A stretch of DNA of 64,000 bases from Flavisolibacter tropicus (GTDB taxonomy: Bacteria; Bacteroidota; Bacteroidia; Chitinophagales; Chitinophagaceae): NCBI RefSeq assembly GCF_001644645.1, contig NZ_CP011390.1:4150001-4214000 (forward strand), written 5' to 3'. The notes below the pieces were generated by a model. It did not search any database. It saw only the letters and a list, made by a program, of their open reading frames with translations, and was not told the DNA's origin. The position numbers and the translations under genes are program-made. This document shows positions 8,793 to 17,367 of this stretch, piece after piece (the stretch's first letter is position 1; every line of letters starts with the position of its first letter).

Positions 8793-9293
8793 ATGAAAAA
8801 CATGATTGTAAAAGGGGCGTCATTAGTATGTTTCATAAGTTTACTAATCGCCTGTAATGAAAAGAAAGAAGAACCGCAAAAAGAAGCACCGCAAGCGGTA
8901 ACGGTTGATAAAGAACAAATCAAAAAAGAAATTCAGGCTAAGGAAGATTCCTTTGCGGCGGTTTATAATAGCGGAGAACTAAGAAACATCGGCTATTATG
9001 CAGATGATGCGGTAAGCTTTTTTCAAAACAGAGCACCATTAGTGGGGAAGCAAACCATAATAGAGTTTTTAAAAAATGATATACCCTCAACTGCTGATCG
9101 AATTTCATTTACAACAAAGGAGGTTTTTGTTTCCAATGATGGAAACCAGGTGGTAGAAATTGGTTCTTTTAAAGTGGTGGATTCTACCCAAGCGCCAATC
9201 AATACAGGAAACTATATGAGTTTATTTGAAAAGAGAAATGGTAAATATGTTGTTGTAAGAGATATGAGTGCTTCTGATATGCCATTTAAATAA
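8793..9293 (+). CDS. SnoaL/DUF4440-like lipoprotein
   Basis: A 166-residue lipoprotein: basic N-terminus, hydrophobic stretch and a lipobox with Cys21 (SLLIAC). After a charged linker the domain beginning IKKEIQAKEDSFAAVYNSGEL, with YYADDAVSFFQNRAPLVGK, has the cone-shaped NTF2-like pattern of SnoaL/DUF4440 proteins, which bind small ligands or act as accessory domains. No catalytic assignment is possible. The gene is bracketed by two copies of a 102-bp repeat and ends in a strong terminator, so it is transcribed alone. Confidence 0.8.
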   Translation: MKNMIVKGASLVCFISLLIACNEKKEEPQKEAPQAVTVDKEQIKKEIQAKEDSFAAVYNSGELRNIGYYADDAVSFFQNRAPLVGKQTIIEFLKNDIPSTADRISFTTKEVFVSNDGNQVVEIGSFKVVDSTQAPINTGNYMSLFEKRNGKYVVVRDMSASDMPFK

Positions 9294-9313
9294 AAGTATA
9301 GAACATCTACTTT

Positions 9314-9356
9314 AAAAAGGCCGCCCGAAAATAGTTTCGGACGGCCTTTTTATTTT
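9314..9356 (+). terminator. Strong intrinsic terminator after the lipoprotein gene
   Basis: AAAAAGGCCG-CCCGAAA at 9314-9330 pairs with 9335-9351 with one mismatch, loop ATAG, ending in TTTTTATTTT. The A-run and T-run make it usable from both directions. Confidence 0.85.
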
Positions 9357-9373
9357 ATAAAACTATTTTGGTG

Positions 9374-9475
9374 TTATACCCATTTCAAATAGAAGGTTTT
9401 AAGCCTGGTATTTGGAATCTGGATTTTGGTATTTCCTCTCACTATTCGGATTTCGGTATTTTAATTTCGGATTTT
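9374..9475 (+). repeat. 102-bp direct repeat, right copy
   Basis: Second copy of the repeat at 8629-8730, same orientation, about 90% identical by eye. Confidence 0.75.
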
Positions 9476-9540
9476 CCCATACCGGTCTGCTTATTTGAAA
9501 ACGGTATTATCATTTCTTTTTAATGCCATTCAGTACATAA

Positions 9541-10701
9541 CTAACCTCTTCTGCCGCCACCCATGGAACGACCGCCTCCTCCTGAAGAACGACCACCACC
9601 CATGGAACGACCACCACCCGTGGAACTAGATCTGGGTGACGGAGAAGAATAGCTTGGTGATTGTCGGGTTGATGTAGGCTGTCGGGTTGATGTAGACGGC
9701 GACTGCCGTGTTGATGCAGATGGCCTGTTTGATGCAGAACCTCGATCTGATGCAGAAGCTCGATTACCTGCCCTGTCTGATGGACCATTAGCTGCATGGT
9801 CCGAAGTTGAAACCCTATTATTCCCAGCCCTATTATCTCCAGCCCTATTATTCCCAGCTCTATTATCCCCAACCCTATTATTTCCACCCCGGTTTCCTGA
9901 TCCATTGCCATAACTGTTTCTGGAATTATTATTGGCTACTGTTGTAGATCTGTTTCTGTTACTATTGTAGTTATTGAAATTGTTATTGTTATTAATAACT
10001 ACCGTATTGCCGCCGCCATAATGGCCACCATAGTATCCATGATGGTGGTAATAGTGGTTACTCCTATATATGCCAACGGCCATCACTGTTGCAAATCCAA
10101 ACCAGGGGGGATAATACCCATAATGATAAGGAGGAACATAAGGTACATAGGCGGGTGAATACACATACTGTACGATGGGTGCCGATTGAACGACTACTGT
10201 AGTTTGTGCCGGTACATTTACAGTAACAGGATTATCGCCCGTATACCCTGGATTAGCCGTTACTGATGAGTTTCCTTTTGGCTCAATAACATAATCTTTA
10301 CCATACAGGTCCTCGTCACCAACTATCTGCAAGCTAACCTTCTTGTCTTTATCTTTATCTAATAAGATGACCGCCACATCTTGTGTTTCGCTCTTGCTGA
10401 CATCAACCTGTAGTATAAATGAATACGAGTCACCGTTTTTCTTCGTCACCACTTTGATAAAATCTATTTTTTTATCCAGGTTTAAATCCAGGTTATTGAT
10501 TTTTGATTTTTCATCATTCAACGATTTTTCAAAGGCTTCAATCGTTTTTGACTTTTGGAAAAGATCCAATACGGCATAAAGATCAAGGTTGTCTCCAGCC
10601 ATGCCTAACATGGCAGATGTATCTTCTTTTTCTTGAGCAAAAGCCGGCAGGCTTAACATACTCAGTGCGGCTGCTAAATAGGGCAAAAGAAATTTTTTCA
10701 T
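9541..10701 (-). CDS. Secreted Gly/Asn/Ser-rich protein, function unknown
   Basis: A 386-residue exported protein with a clear signal peptide (MKKFLLPYLAAALSML to AFAQ). Residues ~25-140 form a small charged alpha/beta domain (DLDLYAVLDLFQKSKTIEAF... DKKIDFIKVVTKKNGD). A Tyr/His/Pro-rich segment follows (YVPPYHYGYYPPWFG, NHYYHHHGYYGG), then an Asn/Arg/Ser/Gly-rich low-complexity tail ending GGGRSSGGGGRSMGGGRRG. Part of the tail is encoded by about five 15-bp tandem DNA repeats (9811-9885; GNNRA/GDNRA units). Such architecture is seen in Chitinophagaceae surface proteins, but no function is established. Confidence 0.8.
   Translation of the reverse strand: MKKFLLPYLAAALSMLSLPAFAQEKEDTSAMLGMAGDNLDLYAVLDLFQKSKTIEAFEKSLNDEKSKINNLDLNLDKKIDFIKVVTKKNGDSYSFILQVDVSKSETQDVAVILLDKDKDKKVSLQIVGDEDLYGKDYVIEPKGNSSVTANPGYTGDNPVTVNVPAQTTVVVQSAPIVQYVYSPAYVPYVPPYHYGYYPPWFGFATVMAVGIYRSNHYYHHHGYYGGHYGGGNTVVINNNNNFNNYNSNRNRSTTVANNNSRNSYGNGSGNRGGNNRVGDNRAGNNRAGDNRAGNNRVSTSDHAANGPSDRAGNRASASDRGSASNRPSASTRQSPSTSTRQPTSTRQSPSYSSPSPRSSSTGGGRSMGGGRSSGGGGRSMGGGRRG
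9811..9885 (-). repeat. 15-bp minisatellite inside the Gly/Asn-rich protein gene
   Basis: About five tandem units of the type ACCCTATTATTCCCAG on the plus strand, encoding GNNR(A/V)/GDNRA pentapeptides. The unit length is a multiple of three, so copy number could change without breaking the frame. Confidence 0.75.
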
Positions 10702-11057
10702 GATAAAGCATTTATATTATCAATCTTTTGCAGAGTACCATCTTCTACACACAAAAGGAGTGGGATGATAGCATAGCGGCACAGTTACTTCAAAGTTAGA
10801 AATCTCTTATAACAAACATTTCCTTCGCCATTTTTTTGTGCAACATTGTTAAGCAGATTGGAGACATTTAAACCAATGGTTCGTTGCCAGGCGCAAGGCT
10901 ATGAAAGGAGAAACGGCAGAGTCTGAAGACCGGTAGAAGTATAAAAGATGACACCGGATATGGTATAATACCCAATTAAACCATTCAGTACGCATATTTG
11001 ATGACTGAGGACAGTTGATAGATGATAGGAACACTGTCATCTATCAACTGCCAACTG
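10702..11057. other. Intergenic region with a 14-bp inverted repeat
   Basis: No gene seen. It should hold the promoter of the leftward Gly/Asn-rich protein gene. CAGTTGATAGATGA at 11012-11025 pairs exactly with 11037-11050 (11-nt loop), just after the SDR-like gene stop; without a T-run it is a weak terminator candidate. The motif resembles other CAGTTGACAG-type spacers at 5473-5530 and 32465-32530. Confidence 0.5.
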
Positions 11058-11717
11058 TCAACTATTCCTTGACAGTTCTTTTATGTCGCTGACCTCCAAA
11101 ATTTGTTTACGGTAACCATTCGTTACTGTTTTTATCATGGCTCTTCCTACTTGCTCCATTGTTAGCGAACTGGCTGAAAAAAGCTTGGGGTATAGAAAGA
11201 TAATAGGCTTAAAAACGGCTTTTACATTTTTCTGTTCTTTAAAGGGTTTCATAAAGCCTGGACGAAAATTGTATTGTCCTTTGAAGGGAAGTTTCAGTAA
11301 TGCATTTTCTGTTTTGCCTTTCACTCTTGCCCACATGGATTTTCCCTGTTCAGTGCTGTCGGTGTGACGGCCTGTAACAAAATTGAATACCATATTTGGA
11401 TTTAGGCCTAACAAGACCTTTGCAAAATGCAAGGTAGTGTCGTAAGTAATTTTTGTATACGCATCTTCCTTCACTCCAATAGAACTGATGCCGGCACAAT
11501 AAAAGCAGGCATCATATATTTTTAATTGTTCTGCGAACGCCTCAATATTAAAAAAGTCAGGTACCAGCAACTCTTTTAGTTTTGGATGTTGCAGGTCGTA
11601 ATGCCGGCGGCTAACAATCAATACGTCTGACACCTTTTCATTTTGCAAACATTCCAATAATACCCCTTCACCCACCATTCCTGTAGCCCCTGTTATGATT
11701 ACTTTTATTGTGTCCAT
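11058..11717 (-). CDS. Atypical short-chain dehydrogenase/NAD(P)-binding protein
   Basis: A 219-residue Rossmann protein. The nucleotide-binding motif GATGMVGEG is at residues ~10-18, followed by a second strand with VSRRHYDL, and ACFYCAGISSIGV after strand four. It resembles the small NmrA/HTATIP2-like oxidoreductases of Bacteroidota; the YxxxK of classical SDRs is not obvious, so catalytic activity is uncertain. Cytoplasmic. It is 45 bp downstream of a small membrane-protein gene on the same strand and could be co-transcribed with it. Confidence 0.8.
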   Translation of the reverse strand: MDTIKVIITGATGMVGEGVLLECLQNEKVSDVLIVSRRHYDLQHPKLKELLVPDFFNIEAFAEQLKIYDACFYCAGISSIGVKEDAYTKITYDTTLHFAKVLLGLNPNMVFNFVTGRHTDSTEQGKSMWARVKGKTENALLKLPFKGQYNFRPGFMKPFKEQKNVKAVFKPIIFLYPKLFSASSLTMEQVGRAMIKTVTNGYRKQILEVSDIKELSRNS

Positions 11718-11762
11718 TTTCCTGATTGCGATTTGAGTGGGTTATGCTTTTGCTCGCCGCTG

Positions 11763-12238
11763 TTATGTGCTTGCCTTCCTGACTGCAATGTTAATCTGTC
11801 CAAAGTTCTTGATGTATCTTGATTGTATTCGAAGTCGCTTTCCTTCCAACGTTTTAATATAGAGCGTTTTGAACTCGTTGTACCTGCTGTCAATAGGAAA
11901 AAATCGAAAACGGTAAGGTGTTGTTTCTCGTTTTACTGTTAAGCCGCTGCTGTTGGGCAACGAAAATGTCCTGCGTCTAAGCCCAAACCAATCAACTACT
12001 GTAATTTGGCCTCTCTCGATGAGAAATGTCATGACAGACCACGATAGGGCAAAAAGAGGCAAAACAATAAAAACTAGCATGTATCCTAGTCCAAGTAGAA
12101 TGTGTTTTGTTGAGCCATTCGATACTTTTTCAAAAAAAGTTGTCTTCCAAAAGGAATAGAAAAGGTCAATGCTAACAGTCCAAAGAGGAAAAGATTGCAA
12201 AAGAAAAGGGTAAAGTCAGTTTTAGAATTTGTCTGCAT
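11763..12238 (-). CDS. Small membrane protein with an apparent frameshift in a homopolymer
   Basis: The open frame 11763-12200 begins only with TTG and encodes 145 residues with one clear helix (GYMLVFIVLPLFALSWSVM) and a C-terminal basic domain rich in beta-strands (ITVVDWFGLRRRTFSL, LKTLYIKTLEGKRLRI-like). A second frame opens with ATG at 12236-12238 and encodes a good first helix (FFCNLFLFGLLALTFSIPFG) that then runs out of frame. Adding one base to the A7 tract at 12132-12138 joins them into a 158-residue two-helix protein (…FGRQLFFEKVSNG…). The family is not recognised. This is either a sequencing or assembly error, a broken gene, or phase variation. Confidence 0.6.
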
Positions 12239-12334
12239 GAAGATTGTCAGGATTGTACATAACTGAGAGAGGCTTTCTGAAGTACAGGCAGTCTGTGTTC
12301 CTATAGCCCCTAGTTTAACTTAAAGATAAACAGA

Positions 12335-12384
12335 ATTACGCCGTTGATTTCACTTGCTTTTGTCATAGAAATCAACGGCGTAAT
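12335..12384. repeat. 17-bp perfect inverted repeat downstream of the DUF4240 gene
   Basis: ATTACGCCGTTGATTTC at 12335-12351 and its exact complement at 12368-12384, 16-nt loop. It follows the DUF4240 gene by ~30 bp on its coding strand. There is no T-run, so it may be a 3' stabilising hairpin rather than a terminator. Confidence 0.55.
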
Positions 12385-12415
12385 AATGCCCTATTGGCAG
12401 TTCGTTGTACTTGTT

Positions 12416-13015
12416 TTAGATGTTGTCTGAATACTTTACAGTAAGCTTTGGAAACATTTGTTTTAAGTCGTCACCCTCTTCTTCCCATTCGTTGCCAGTC
12501 GTCTCTAACTTCTCCCTATATGGATAAGGCATTGCTTGTCCAGTTAGCTCTTCAAAAACGGCCGCCGGTACATAACTCAAACCTTCCCATTCAACATTTT
12601 CAATCTTGGCGGTGTCAACGTCAACGAGTGTTTCTGGGTCGTTTACTGTCCTGTAATAGAACTCACTACCCTGTCCAATTACCCACTCCCTAAAATCATT
12701 AAAACTATCATCACCGCAACCGCCGTGAATAATATAAATAGCGCCCCAAAGTTCCCAAGTATTTGCTTGCCCTCTAAAGTACCTAAATCTGTTACCAAAT
12801 AAGATGATGTTGTCAAGTGTCAACTTGCGAAGTTCATTTGCTAATTCTTCTTGCTGCTGCTCGTAGTCACCAATAGCACTGTCCTTCGCAGTCTGGATAA
12901 TTCTCCAAAACTGACCTTCGTCCATAAGTGCGTCTGATGCAGTAAAGCTTGTGTTTGGCGGCTCAGAATTTGTATTCTTTTTCGTCCCGCCAAAAAGTTT
13001 GTCAAATAGTCCCAT
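12416..13015 (-). CDS. DUF4240 domain-containing protein
   Basis: A 199-residue soluble protein starting MGLFDKLFGG at the ATG at 13015; the longer frame to 13075 adds 20 residues of no family character. Residues ~30-150 match the DUF4240 pattern: MDEGQFWRIIQTAK, LRKLTLDNIILFGNRF, AIYIIHGGCGDDSFNDFREW and GQGSEFYYRTVNDPETL. The family is scattered in bacteria as a presumed immunity or stress protein; function is unproven. The tail is acidic (NEWEEEGDD). The gene is followed by a strong 17-bp inverted repeat. Confidence 0.85.
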   Translation of the reverse strand: MGLFDKLFGGTKKNTNSEPPNTSFTASDALMDEGQFWRIIQTAKDSAIGDYEQQQEELANELRKLTLDNIILFGNRFRYFRGQANTWELWGAIYIIHGGCGDDSFNDFREWVIGQGSEFYYRTVNDPETLVDVDTAKIENVEWEGLSYVPAAVFEELTGQAMPYPYREKLETTGNEWEEEGDDLKQMFPKLTVKYSDNI

Positions 13016-13245
13016 AAGTATAGATGAAGTTTTTTGGTTGCTGCTGTCGATTAATAATCGACAGCCAAATATCAAAATTAAGCAACTGCTTGCTCAACGT
13101 CTTATTAGCAATCAATAATGCAAGTTGGAGTAAGAATAAAAGTAAATACTAAAAGCGCCGATAACCAATCAGAAATAAGCAAGGGGTGTAGAAATGAAAA
13201 ATGAAACGAGAAACTTGAAACAGCCTTCTCGTTTCATGTTTGCTT

Positions 13246-14265
13246 TTATGCTTGTGTAGGAGCTTCTTTGTTCTCTTCATTCAATACTTTCCACAACAGG
13301 TCTTTCAATTCCTGTAGGTGGTAGTTGGTAACAGAAGAAATAAAGATGTGCGGAACATTAGTAGGTAGTTCGTTAGCAATGGCGTGGCGCAGTTCTTCAT
13401 CCAGCATATCGCTCTTGCTAATGGCAATGATGAATTGCTTGTGCAGCAGCTCGGGGTTATATTCCTCCAGCTCGTTGACCAGGATATCAAACTCCTTGCG
13501 ATGATCTTTACTGTCGGCAGGAATGAGGAACAGCAAAATAGAGTTGCGTTCAATATGCCGCAGGAAGCGGTGTCCTAACCCTTTGCCTTCTGCCGCGCCC
13601 TCAATGATTCCGGGCAGATCAGCAATACAGAAGCTTTTAGAATCACGGTATTCAACAATGCCTAAGTTAGGCGTAATAGTAGTAAAGGCATAGTCAGCAA
13701 TCTTAGGCTTGGCAGCGGTGATCACGGAAAGCAGGGTGGACTTACCAGCATTGGGAAAGCCTACCAGTCCCACATCGGCCAATACCTTCAGCTCTACTAC
13801 CTTCCAGCCTTCTTCACCTGGTAAGCCCGGTTGGCTATATTCTGGAGCCTGGTTGGTGGGTGTTTTAAAATTGGTATTTCCTAAGCCGCCTTTTCCACCA
13901 GGCAGCCAAACCTTTTCCTCACCATCGTTAAGAATCTCCATTTCTATTTCGCCCGTCTCTTCATCTCTCACAATAGTACCCAGCGGCACTTCCAGGATAA
14001 TATCCTTGCCATCGCGGCCGGTGCGGTTGTTGTCACTCCCTTTCTCTCCATCTTCTGCTAACACATTCTTGTGATAACGCAGGTGCAGCAAGGTCCACAG
14101 GTTGCGGTTGCCCCGCAGGATAATATGACCACCACGGCCACCATCACCCCCATCCGGGCCACCATATGCGGTAAGTTTATCTCTTCTAAAATGCTTGATA
14201 CCAGCGCCACCATGTCCACTGCGACAATAGATCCGTATCTGGTCTACAAAGTTGCTTTTTTCCAA
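13246..14265 (-). CDS. obgE: Obg/CgtA family ribosome-associated GTPase
   Basis: Conserved GTPase acting in large ribosomal subunit assembly and stress response. The Gly-rich Obg fold is at residues 1-158 ([29 protein letters not shown]), then the G domain: G1 GFPNAGKST at 169-177, switch region TTITPN, G3 DLPG, and G4 SKSD. At 339 residues it lacks the extra C-terminal domain found in some Obg proteins. The only start compatible with the upstream in-frame stop is TTG at 14265 ([14 protein letters not shown]), and the residues match the family N-terminus, so the start is well supported. Confidence 0.97.
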   Translation of the reverse strand: MEKSNFVDQIRIYCRSGHGGAGIKHFRRDKLTAYGGPDGGDGGRGGHIILRGNRNLWTLLHLRYHKNVLAEDGEKGSDNNRTGRDGKDIILEVPLGTIVRDEETGEIEMEILNDGEEKVWLPGGKGGLGNTNFKTPTNQAPEYSQPGLPGEEGWKVVELKVLADVGLVGFPNAGKSTLLSVITAAKPKIADYAFTTITPNLGIVEYRDSKSFCIADLPGIIEGAAEGKGLGHRFLRHIERNSILLFLIPADSKDHRKEFDILVNELEEYNPELLHKQFIIAISKSDMLDEELRHAIANELPTNVPHIFISSVTNYHLQELKDLLWKVLNEENKEAPTQA

Positions 14266-14427
14266 TCTGCTCTAATTTATAAGCTGCAAAAGTAGTGAAA
14301 AAGCCACCGCTCGCCCTTTTCCCTAAAGGAGAAGCGCTTCGCGCTGGTTGGTTTCACGCAGAGGCGCCGGGGGCGCGGAGAAGGGTAGAACCAGGATTAT
14401 TAGGATTGAGGAGGATTGGGAGGAGAA

Positions 14428-14454
14428 GGGTTGACAGGTTGATAAGGTGACAGG
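14428..14454 (+). repeat. Octamer array (RGTTRAYR), points away from obgE
   Basis: Three units of the degenerate 8-bp repeat, starting GGGTTGACAGGTTGATAAGG. First of twelve in the window. Confidence 0.7.
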
Positions 14455-14533
14455 CAAAGGAATGATGAAGAAAGAAATATTCAATGCTCAATACCCAACG
14501 ATCAAAGTTCAATGGAGAGAAAAAGAATTGATA

Positions 14534-14574
14534 AAAAGAAAAGCACTCCTACAATTGGAGTGCTTTTCTTTTTA
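14534..14574. terminator. Bidirectional terminator
   Basis: AAAAAGAAAAGCACTCC at 14534-14550 pairs exactly with 14558-14574, loop TACAATT, with A-run and T-run. It can end transcription of the T9SS-protein gene on the minus strand. Confidence 0.85.
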
Positions 14575-14741
14575 TAGACATTCCTTATTCTTCCAAATCC
14601 TGTTCATCCATTCTAAATCCCACTAATCCGCGGTCCTCCTTTCCTCTGTGCGAAACCTCTTCTCTGCGCCTCTGCGTGAAGCTCATCGCGTGCAGCGTGT
14701 AGCTTACAGCTTGCAGCTTCCCTCACTCACCACTCACCGTC

Positions 14742-15983
14742 CTACTGTATCATCACCTTCTGTTCATAAACCTTTTCGTTCTCTTTGTTTAGTACACGTA
14801 CCAGGTATACGCCGTGGGCTTTAAGAGAAGAAATGGAAATAGATTGGTTTACATATTCGTCTGCGGTTAGCAGGCGCTTTTGCATTACTTGACGGCCCAT
14901 TACGTCGGTTAGCTGTAGTGTATACTCGCCAGCTGGAATGCGATTAAACTGAAGGTTGAACTGGTTGCTGGTAATGGGGTTGGGATATACCTGTATTTGA
15001 TTGGCATATTTAGACTCTACACGGGCAATGCTTTCTATAGTGGTTCTGTTGCCGGAAGTGCTTAAATAATTACTGTTGGCCAAATCTGAACTGCGAAATA
15101 CAATGGGTGTTTGGTAGACAGAGGCTTCCCAGCTTTTGGGATTTACTACATAGTAACCACTGCCATCAATAGCACTGCTCACCAGTAGATTGCCATCGCC
15201 ATCTACAACGGCACCATTTGTAGTGAATTGGGCAGGCAAGCCTTTAATATTGCCCATAAGCTTGGCTACCTTGGTGTTGATATCTACTTTAAAAACATAA
15301 TTGCGGGCTGAAAGGATATAGAGACTACCCTTATCATCGGCAATCATATCACCACCAAAAGAGCTGCAGCGGTTATGAACGGAAATGCCGTTATTGGAAG
15401 CATCGTCTACTAACTTGCCTAATTGTTGGATCTGGGACTTCTTGCCGTTGGTAGAAAAGCGGATAAATGTTTCACCATTGTTGCTTATCGCATAGCCATA
15501 TCCGTCAGGCGCTATCACCATGCGGGTAATACACTTGCCTTCATCGTTGTGCATATTGCCAGCTTGTGTAAACGCTTGGTCAGTTACATAATACACCTTC
15601 ATGGTTCTAAGGTCTATATAGCGGAGCTGATCAATAAACATGGGTGTGAAGTACAAACGATTGTGCTTGCGGTCATAGGCAGCTGCTGCCACGCCTGTAC
15701 TAAATGGTGCGTTCAGCATATTGCCAAAGCGAGCGTCTGCTTTAGGTGCTACTACTTTATGTGTTGTGGCATCGTACACTACTGCTTTTTCATCAGTGCC
15801 ATTAAAGAGCAGGTCGCTATACTGGCCGGTTTTCAGGTCCAGGCGACGCAAAGCGTTCCAACCAGAGCCCTTGTCGTTTAAATCAGTAACTACATAGGCA
15901 AAGCGATCGTTTTGCGCATATAAACTAATGGTAGTAAATAAAAGGAGGCTTGAAAGAATACTAAAAGGTAGCGTTCTTCTCAT
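14742..15983 (-). CDS. T9SS-secreted beta-propeller-like protein with type A sorting domain
   Basis: A 413-residue secreted protein. The signal peptide (PFSILSSLLLFTTISLYAQ) is followed by ~310 residues of repeated beta-strand blades (FAYVVTDLNDKGSGW, ARNYVFKVDINTKVAK, GAVVDGDGNLLVSSA) resembling an NHL/SMP-like propeller. The C-terminal ~80 residues are a type A T9SS sorting domain: VYPNPITSNQFNLQF, GEYTLQLTDVMGRQVMQ, GVYLVRVLNKENEKVYEQKVMIQ. It should cross the outer membrane and be anchored or released by the gliding-associated secretion machinery. The ligand is unknown. Confidence 0.85.
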   Translation of the reverse strand: MRRTLPFSILSSLLLFTTISLYAQNDRFAYVVTDLNDKGSGWNALRRLDLKTGQYSDLLFNGTDEKAVVYDATTHKVVAPKADARFGNMLNAPFSTGVAAAAYDRKHNRLYFTPMFIDQLRYIDLRTMKVYYVTDQAFTQAGNMHNDEGKCITRMVIAPDGYGYAISNNGETFIRFSTNGKKSQIQQLGKLVDDASNNGISVHNRCSSFGGDMIADDKGSLYILSARNYVFKVDINTKVAKLMGNIKGLPAQFTTNGAVVDGDGNLLVSSAIDGSGYYVVNPKSWEASVYQTPIVFRSSDLANSNYLSTSGNRTTIESIARVESKYANQIQVYPNPITSNQFNLQFNRIPAGEYTLQLTDVMGRQVMQKRLLTADEYVNQSISISSLKAHGVYLVRVLNKENEKVYEQKVMIQ

Positions 15984-16070
15984 GGTTAAGGTTTTAAAGT
16001 AGTAAATAGAGGAGTATTAAGATACAATAAGAAGTGCTGTATTACTAGGGCTTTCGTAGGAATCGTTGCA

Positions 16071-16655
16071 TTATTTTTTGAAAGGACTATAGTCGGCCAC
16101 AAACAAAGGTTTTTGTTCTACTTCTTCACGCAATGGTTCACAAGGTTTTAAGGTATTGTAGAGGTGCTGGGGTAGTTCCTGGTAAAGTTGTGTGCCTTGC
16201 GTTTTCCATTGAATCATATCATCACTTACCTGCTTAATGATCTTACCAGGATTACCAACTATTAAAGAGCGGGGTGGTACTTTCTCGCCTTGTTTGATGA
16301 AACAAAGAGCGCCTACAATGCATTCATCACCTAGGTCTACATCATCCATGATCACTGCATTCATACCTACCAGGCAGTTGCGGCCAATGGTAGCTCCGTG
16401 AATAATAGCGCCATGGCCAATATGTGCGGCTTCTTTCAATAAAACAGTCACACCGGGAAACATATGTATGGTGCAATTCTCCTGCACATTACAGCCGTCT
16501 TCAATCACAATCTTGCCCCAGTCGCCACGAATGGCTGCACCAGGTCCAACATACACATCCTTCCCAATAATCACATGACCGGTAACAGCAGCTTGTGGGT
16601 GTACAAAAGCAGATGGGTGTACAACAGGCTTGATGCCATTGAACTCGTAGATCAT
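16071..16655 (-). CDS. paaY: PaaY-like gamma-carbonic-anhydrase family protein
   Basis: A 194-residue left-handed beta-helix protein made of hexapeptide repeats (AAVTGHVIIGKDVYVGPGA, AIRGDWGKIVIEDGCNV). Metal-ligand histidines of the gamma-class are in place: His64 (TIHM), His81 (GHG) and His86 (IHG). PaaY enzymes are thioesterases that protect phenylacetate catabolism from dead-end CoA esters. The nearby paaABCDE-paaI genes on the same strand support that role, although two plus-strand genes intervene, so the symbol is inferred from context. A general gamma-carbonic anhydrase is the alternative. Confidence 0.8.
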   Translation of the reverse strand: MIYEFNGIKPVVHPSAFVHPQAAVTGHVIIGKDVYVGPGAAIRGDWGKIVIEDGCNVQENCTIHMFPGVTVLLKEAAHIGHGAIIHGATIGRNCLVGMNAVIMDDVDLGDECIVGALCFIKQGEKVPPRSLIVGNPGKIIKQVSDDMIQWKTQGTQLYQELPQHLYNTLKPCEPLREEVEQKPLFVADYSPFKK

Positions 16656-17003
16656 AAAATAAGTTTGGAGGGTTAAAGATAGTCTGAACCGGGATTTGGG
16701 GAGATTTAGGGATTAGGGAGAAATGGCTGATGGCTGATTTGGGTTGACAGGTTAACAAGTTGAAAAGTTGATAAGGAATTGGAGTGTTTAGAATCAGGAG
16801 TTGGTGTGAACTGAGTTATATAAATACTGTCAAAGCTTTAGGCTCATATTGCATAGGCGTCACGTCACAATAAAGCCTCATAGGGAGGAATATTCGATTG
16901 TGGTGAATGATACATAAGAGTAGTATACAATGTTTATATTATTTTCAATAATTATTGAAAGTTTAATAATATTGATTAGTTTTACGTCAGAAAGTTATTC
17001 GTT
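16656..17003. other. Divergent intergenic region carrying a composite repeat
   Basis: No gene seen. It must contain the promoters for paaY (minus) and the small membrane genes (plus). The module starting TCTGAACCGGGATTTGGGG at 16682 runs into an octamer array ending at 16776; together they match, in inverted orientation, 27042-27151. The remainder is AT-rich. Confidence 0.6.
16682..16776 (+). repeat. Composite repeat: TCTGAACC module plus octamer array
   Basis: TCTGAACCGGGATTTGGGG followed by GATTAGGGAGAAATGG and the octamer array GGGTTGACAGGTTAACAAG. Nearly identical to the reverse complement of 27042-27151 apart from a ~15-bp insertion there. Points away from paaY. Confidence 0.8.
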
Positions 17004-17363
17004 ATGAATATACTGGCCTATATCATCTACCTCAGCATTACTTACCTGATTACGGTGCATGTGGGTTTACGTTTTTACAGGAATGGCCGTATTTATATTC
17101 TTACCATCTTTCAGGGTGATCAGGGACTTGCCGATTTTGTGAACAAGCTATTACTGGTAGGTTATTACTTGTTGAACTTAGGATATGCTGCTGTAATGAT
17201 CCGCTTTTGGGATACCATTACTTCTTGGGCAGAACTGGTCAGCAGTATTGGTACAATGACGGGCCGAATCATGTTAACACTTGCGGTTATACATTTTGCC
17301 AACATGGGTATTATTTACCTGATTCGTGAAAGAGCAACTCATTTTACTCACCATAAAATTTAA
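17004..17363 (+). CDS. Small integral membrane protein, paralogue of the next gene
   Basis: A 119-residue protein with three hydrophobic segments. It shares with its downstream neighbour the pattern N-terminal helix, then FxNxR(I/V)(Y/F)xLxIFxG, then (V/E)xGYYLLNLGYA. I do not recognise a named family; the shape is typical of small uncharacterised Bacteroidota membrane proteins. The stop is 4 bp before the next ATG, so the two are one operon and probably arose by tandem duplication. Confidence 0.75.
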   Translation: MNILAYIIYLSITYLITVHVGLRFYRNGRIYILTIFQGDQGLADFVNKLLLVGYYLLNLGYAAVMIRFWDTITSWAELVSSIGTMTGRIMLTLAVIHFANMGIIYLIRERATHFTHHKI

Positions 17364-17367
17364 GATC

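Larger units (their letters stand above)
14266..14741. other. Intergenic repeat-rich region between obgE and the T9SS protein gene
   Basis: No gene seen. From left to right: a copy of the CCCTTTAG palindromic element (14313-14335), the arm TTTCACGCAGAGGCG (~14353), an AGGATT-type module (14385-14425), an octamer array (14428-14454), a terminator (14534-14574), then approximate inverted counterparts of the AGGATT and CACGCAGAGGCG arms (~14590-14685) and AGCGTGTAGCTTACAGC-type spacers. The region is roughly symmetrical about the terminator. Confidence 0.6.

Noticed and set aside
9510..9911. Minus-strand ORF of 133 codons with LGIIELGIIGLE-like repeats
   Set aside because: Out-of-frame reading of the 15-bp minisatellite in the Gly/Asn-rich protein gene; no start context or family.
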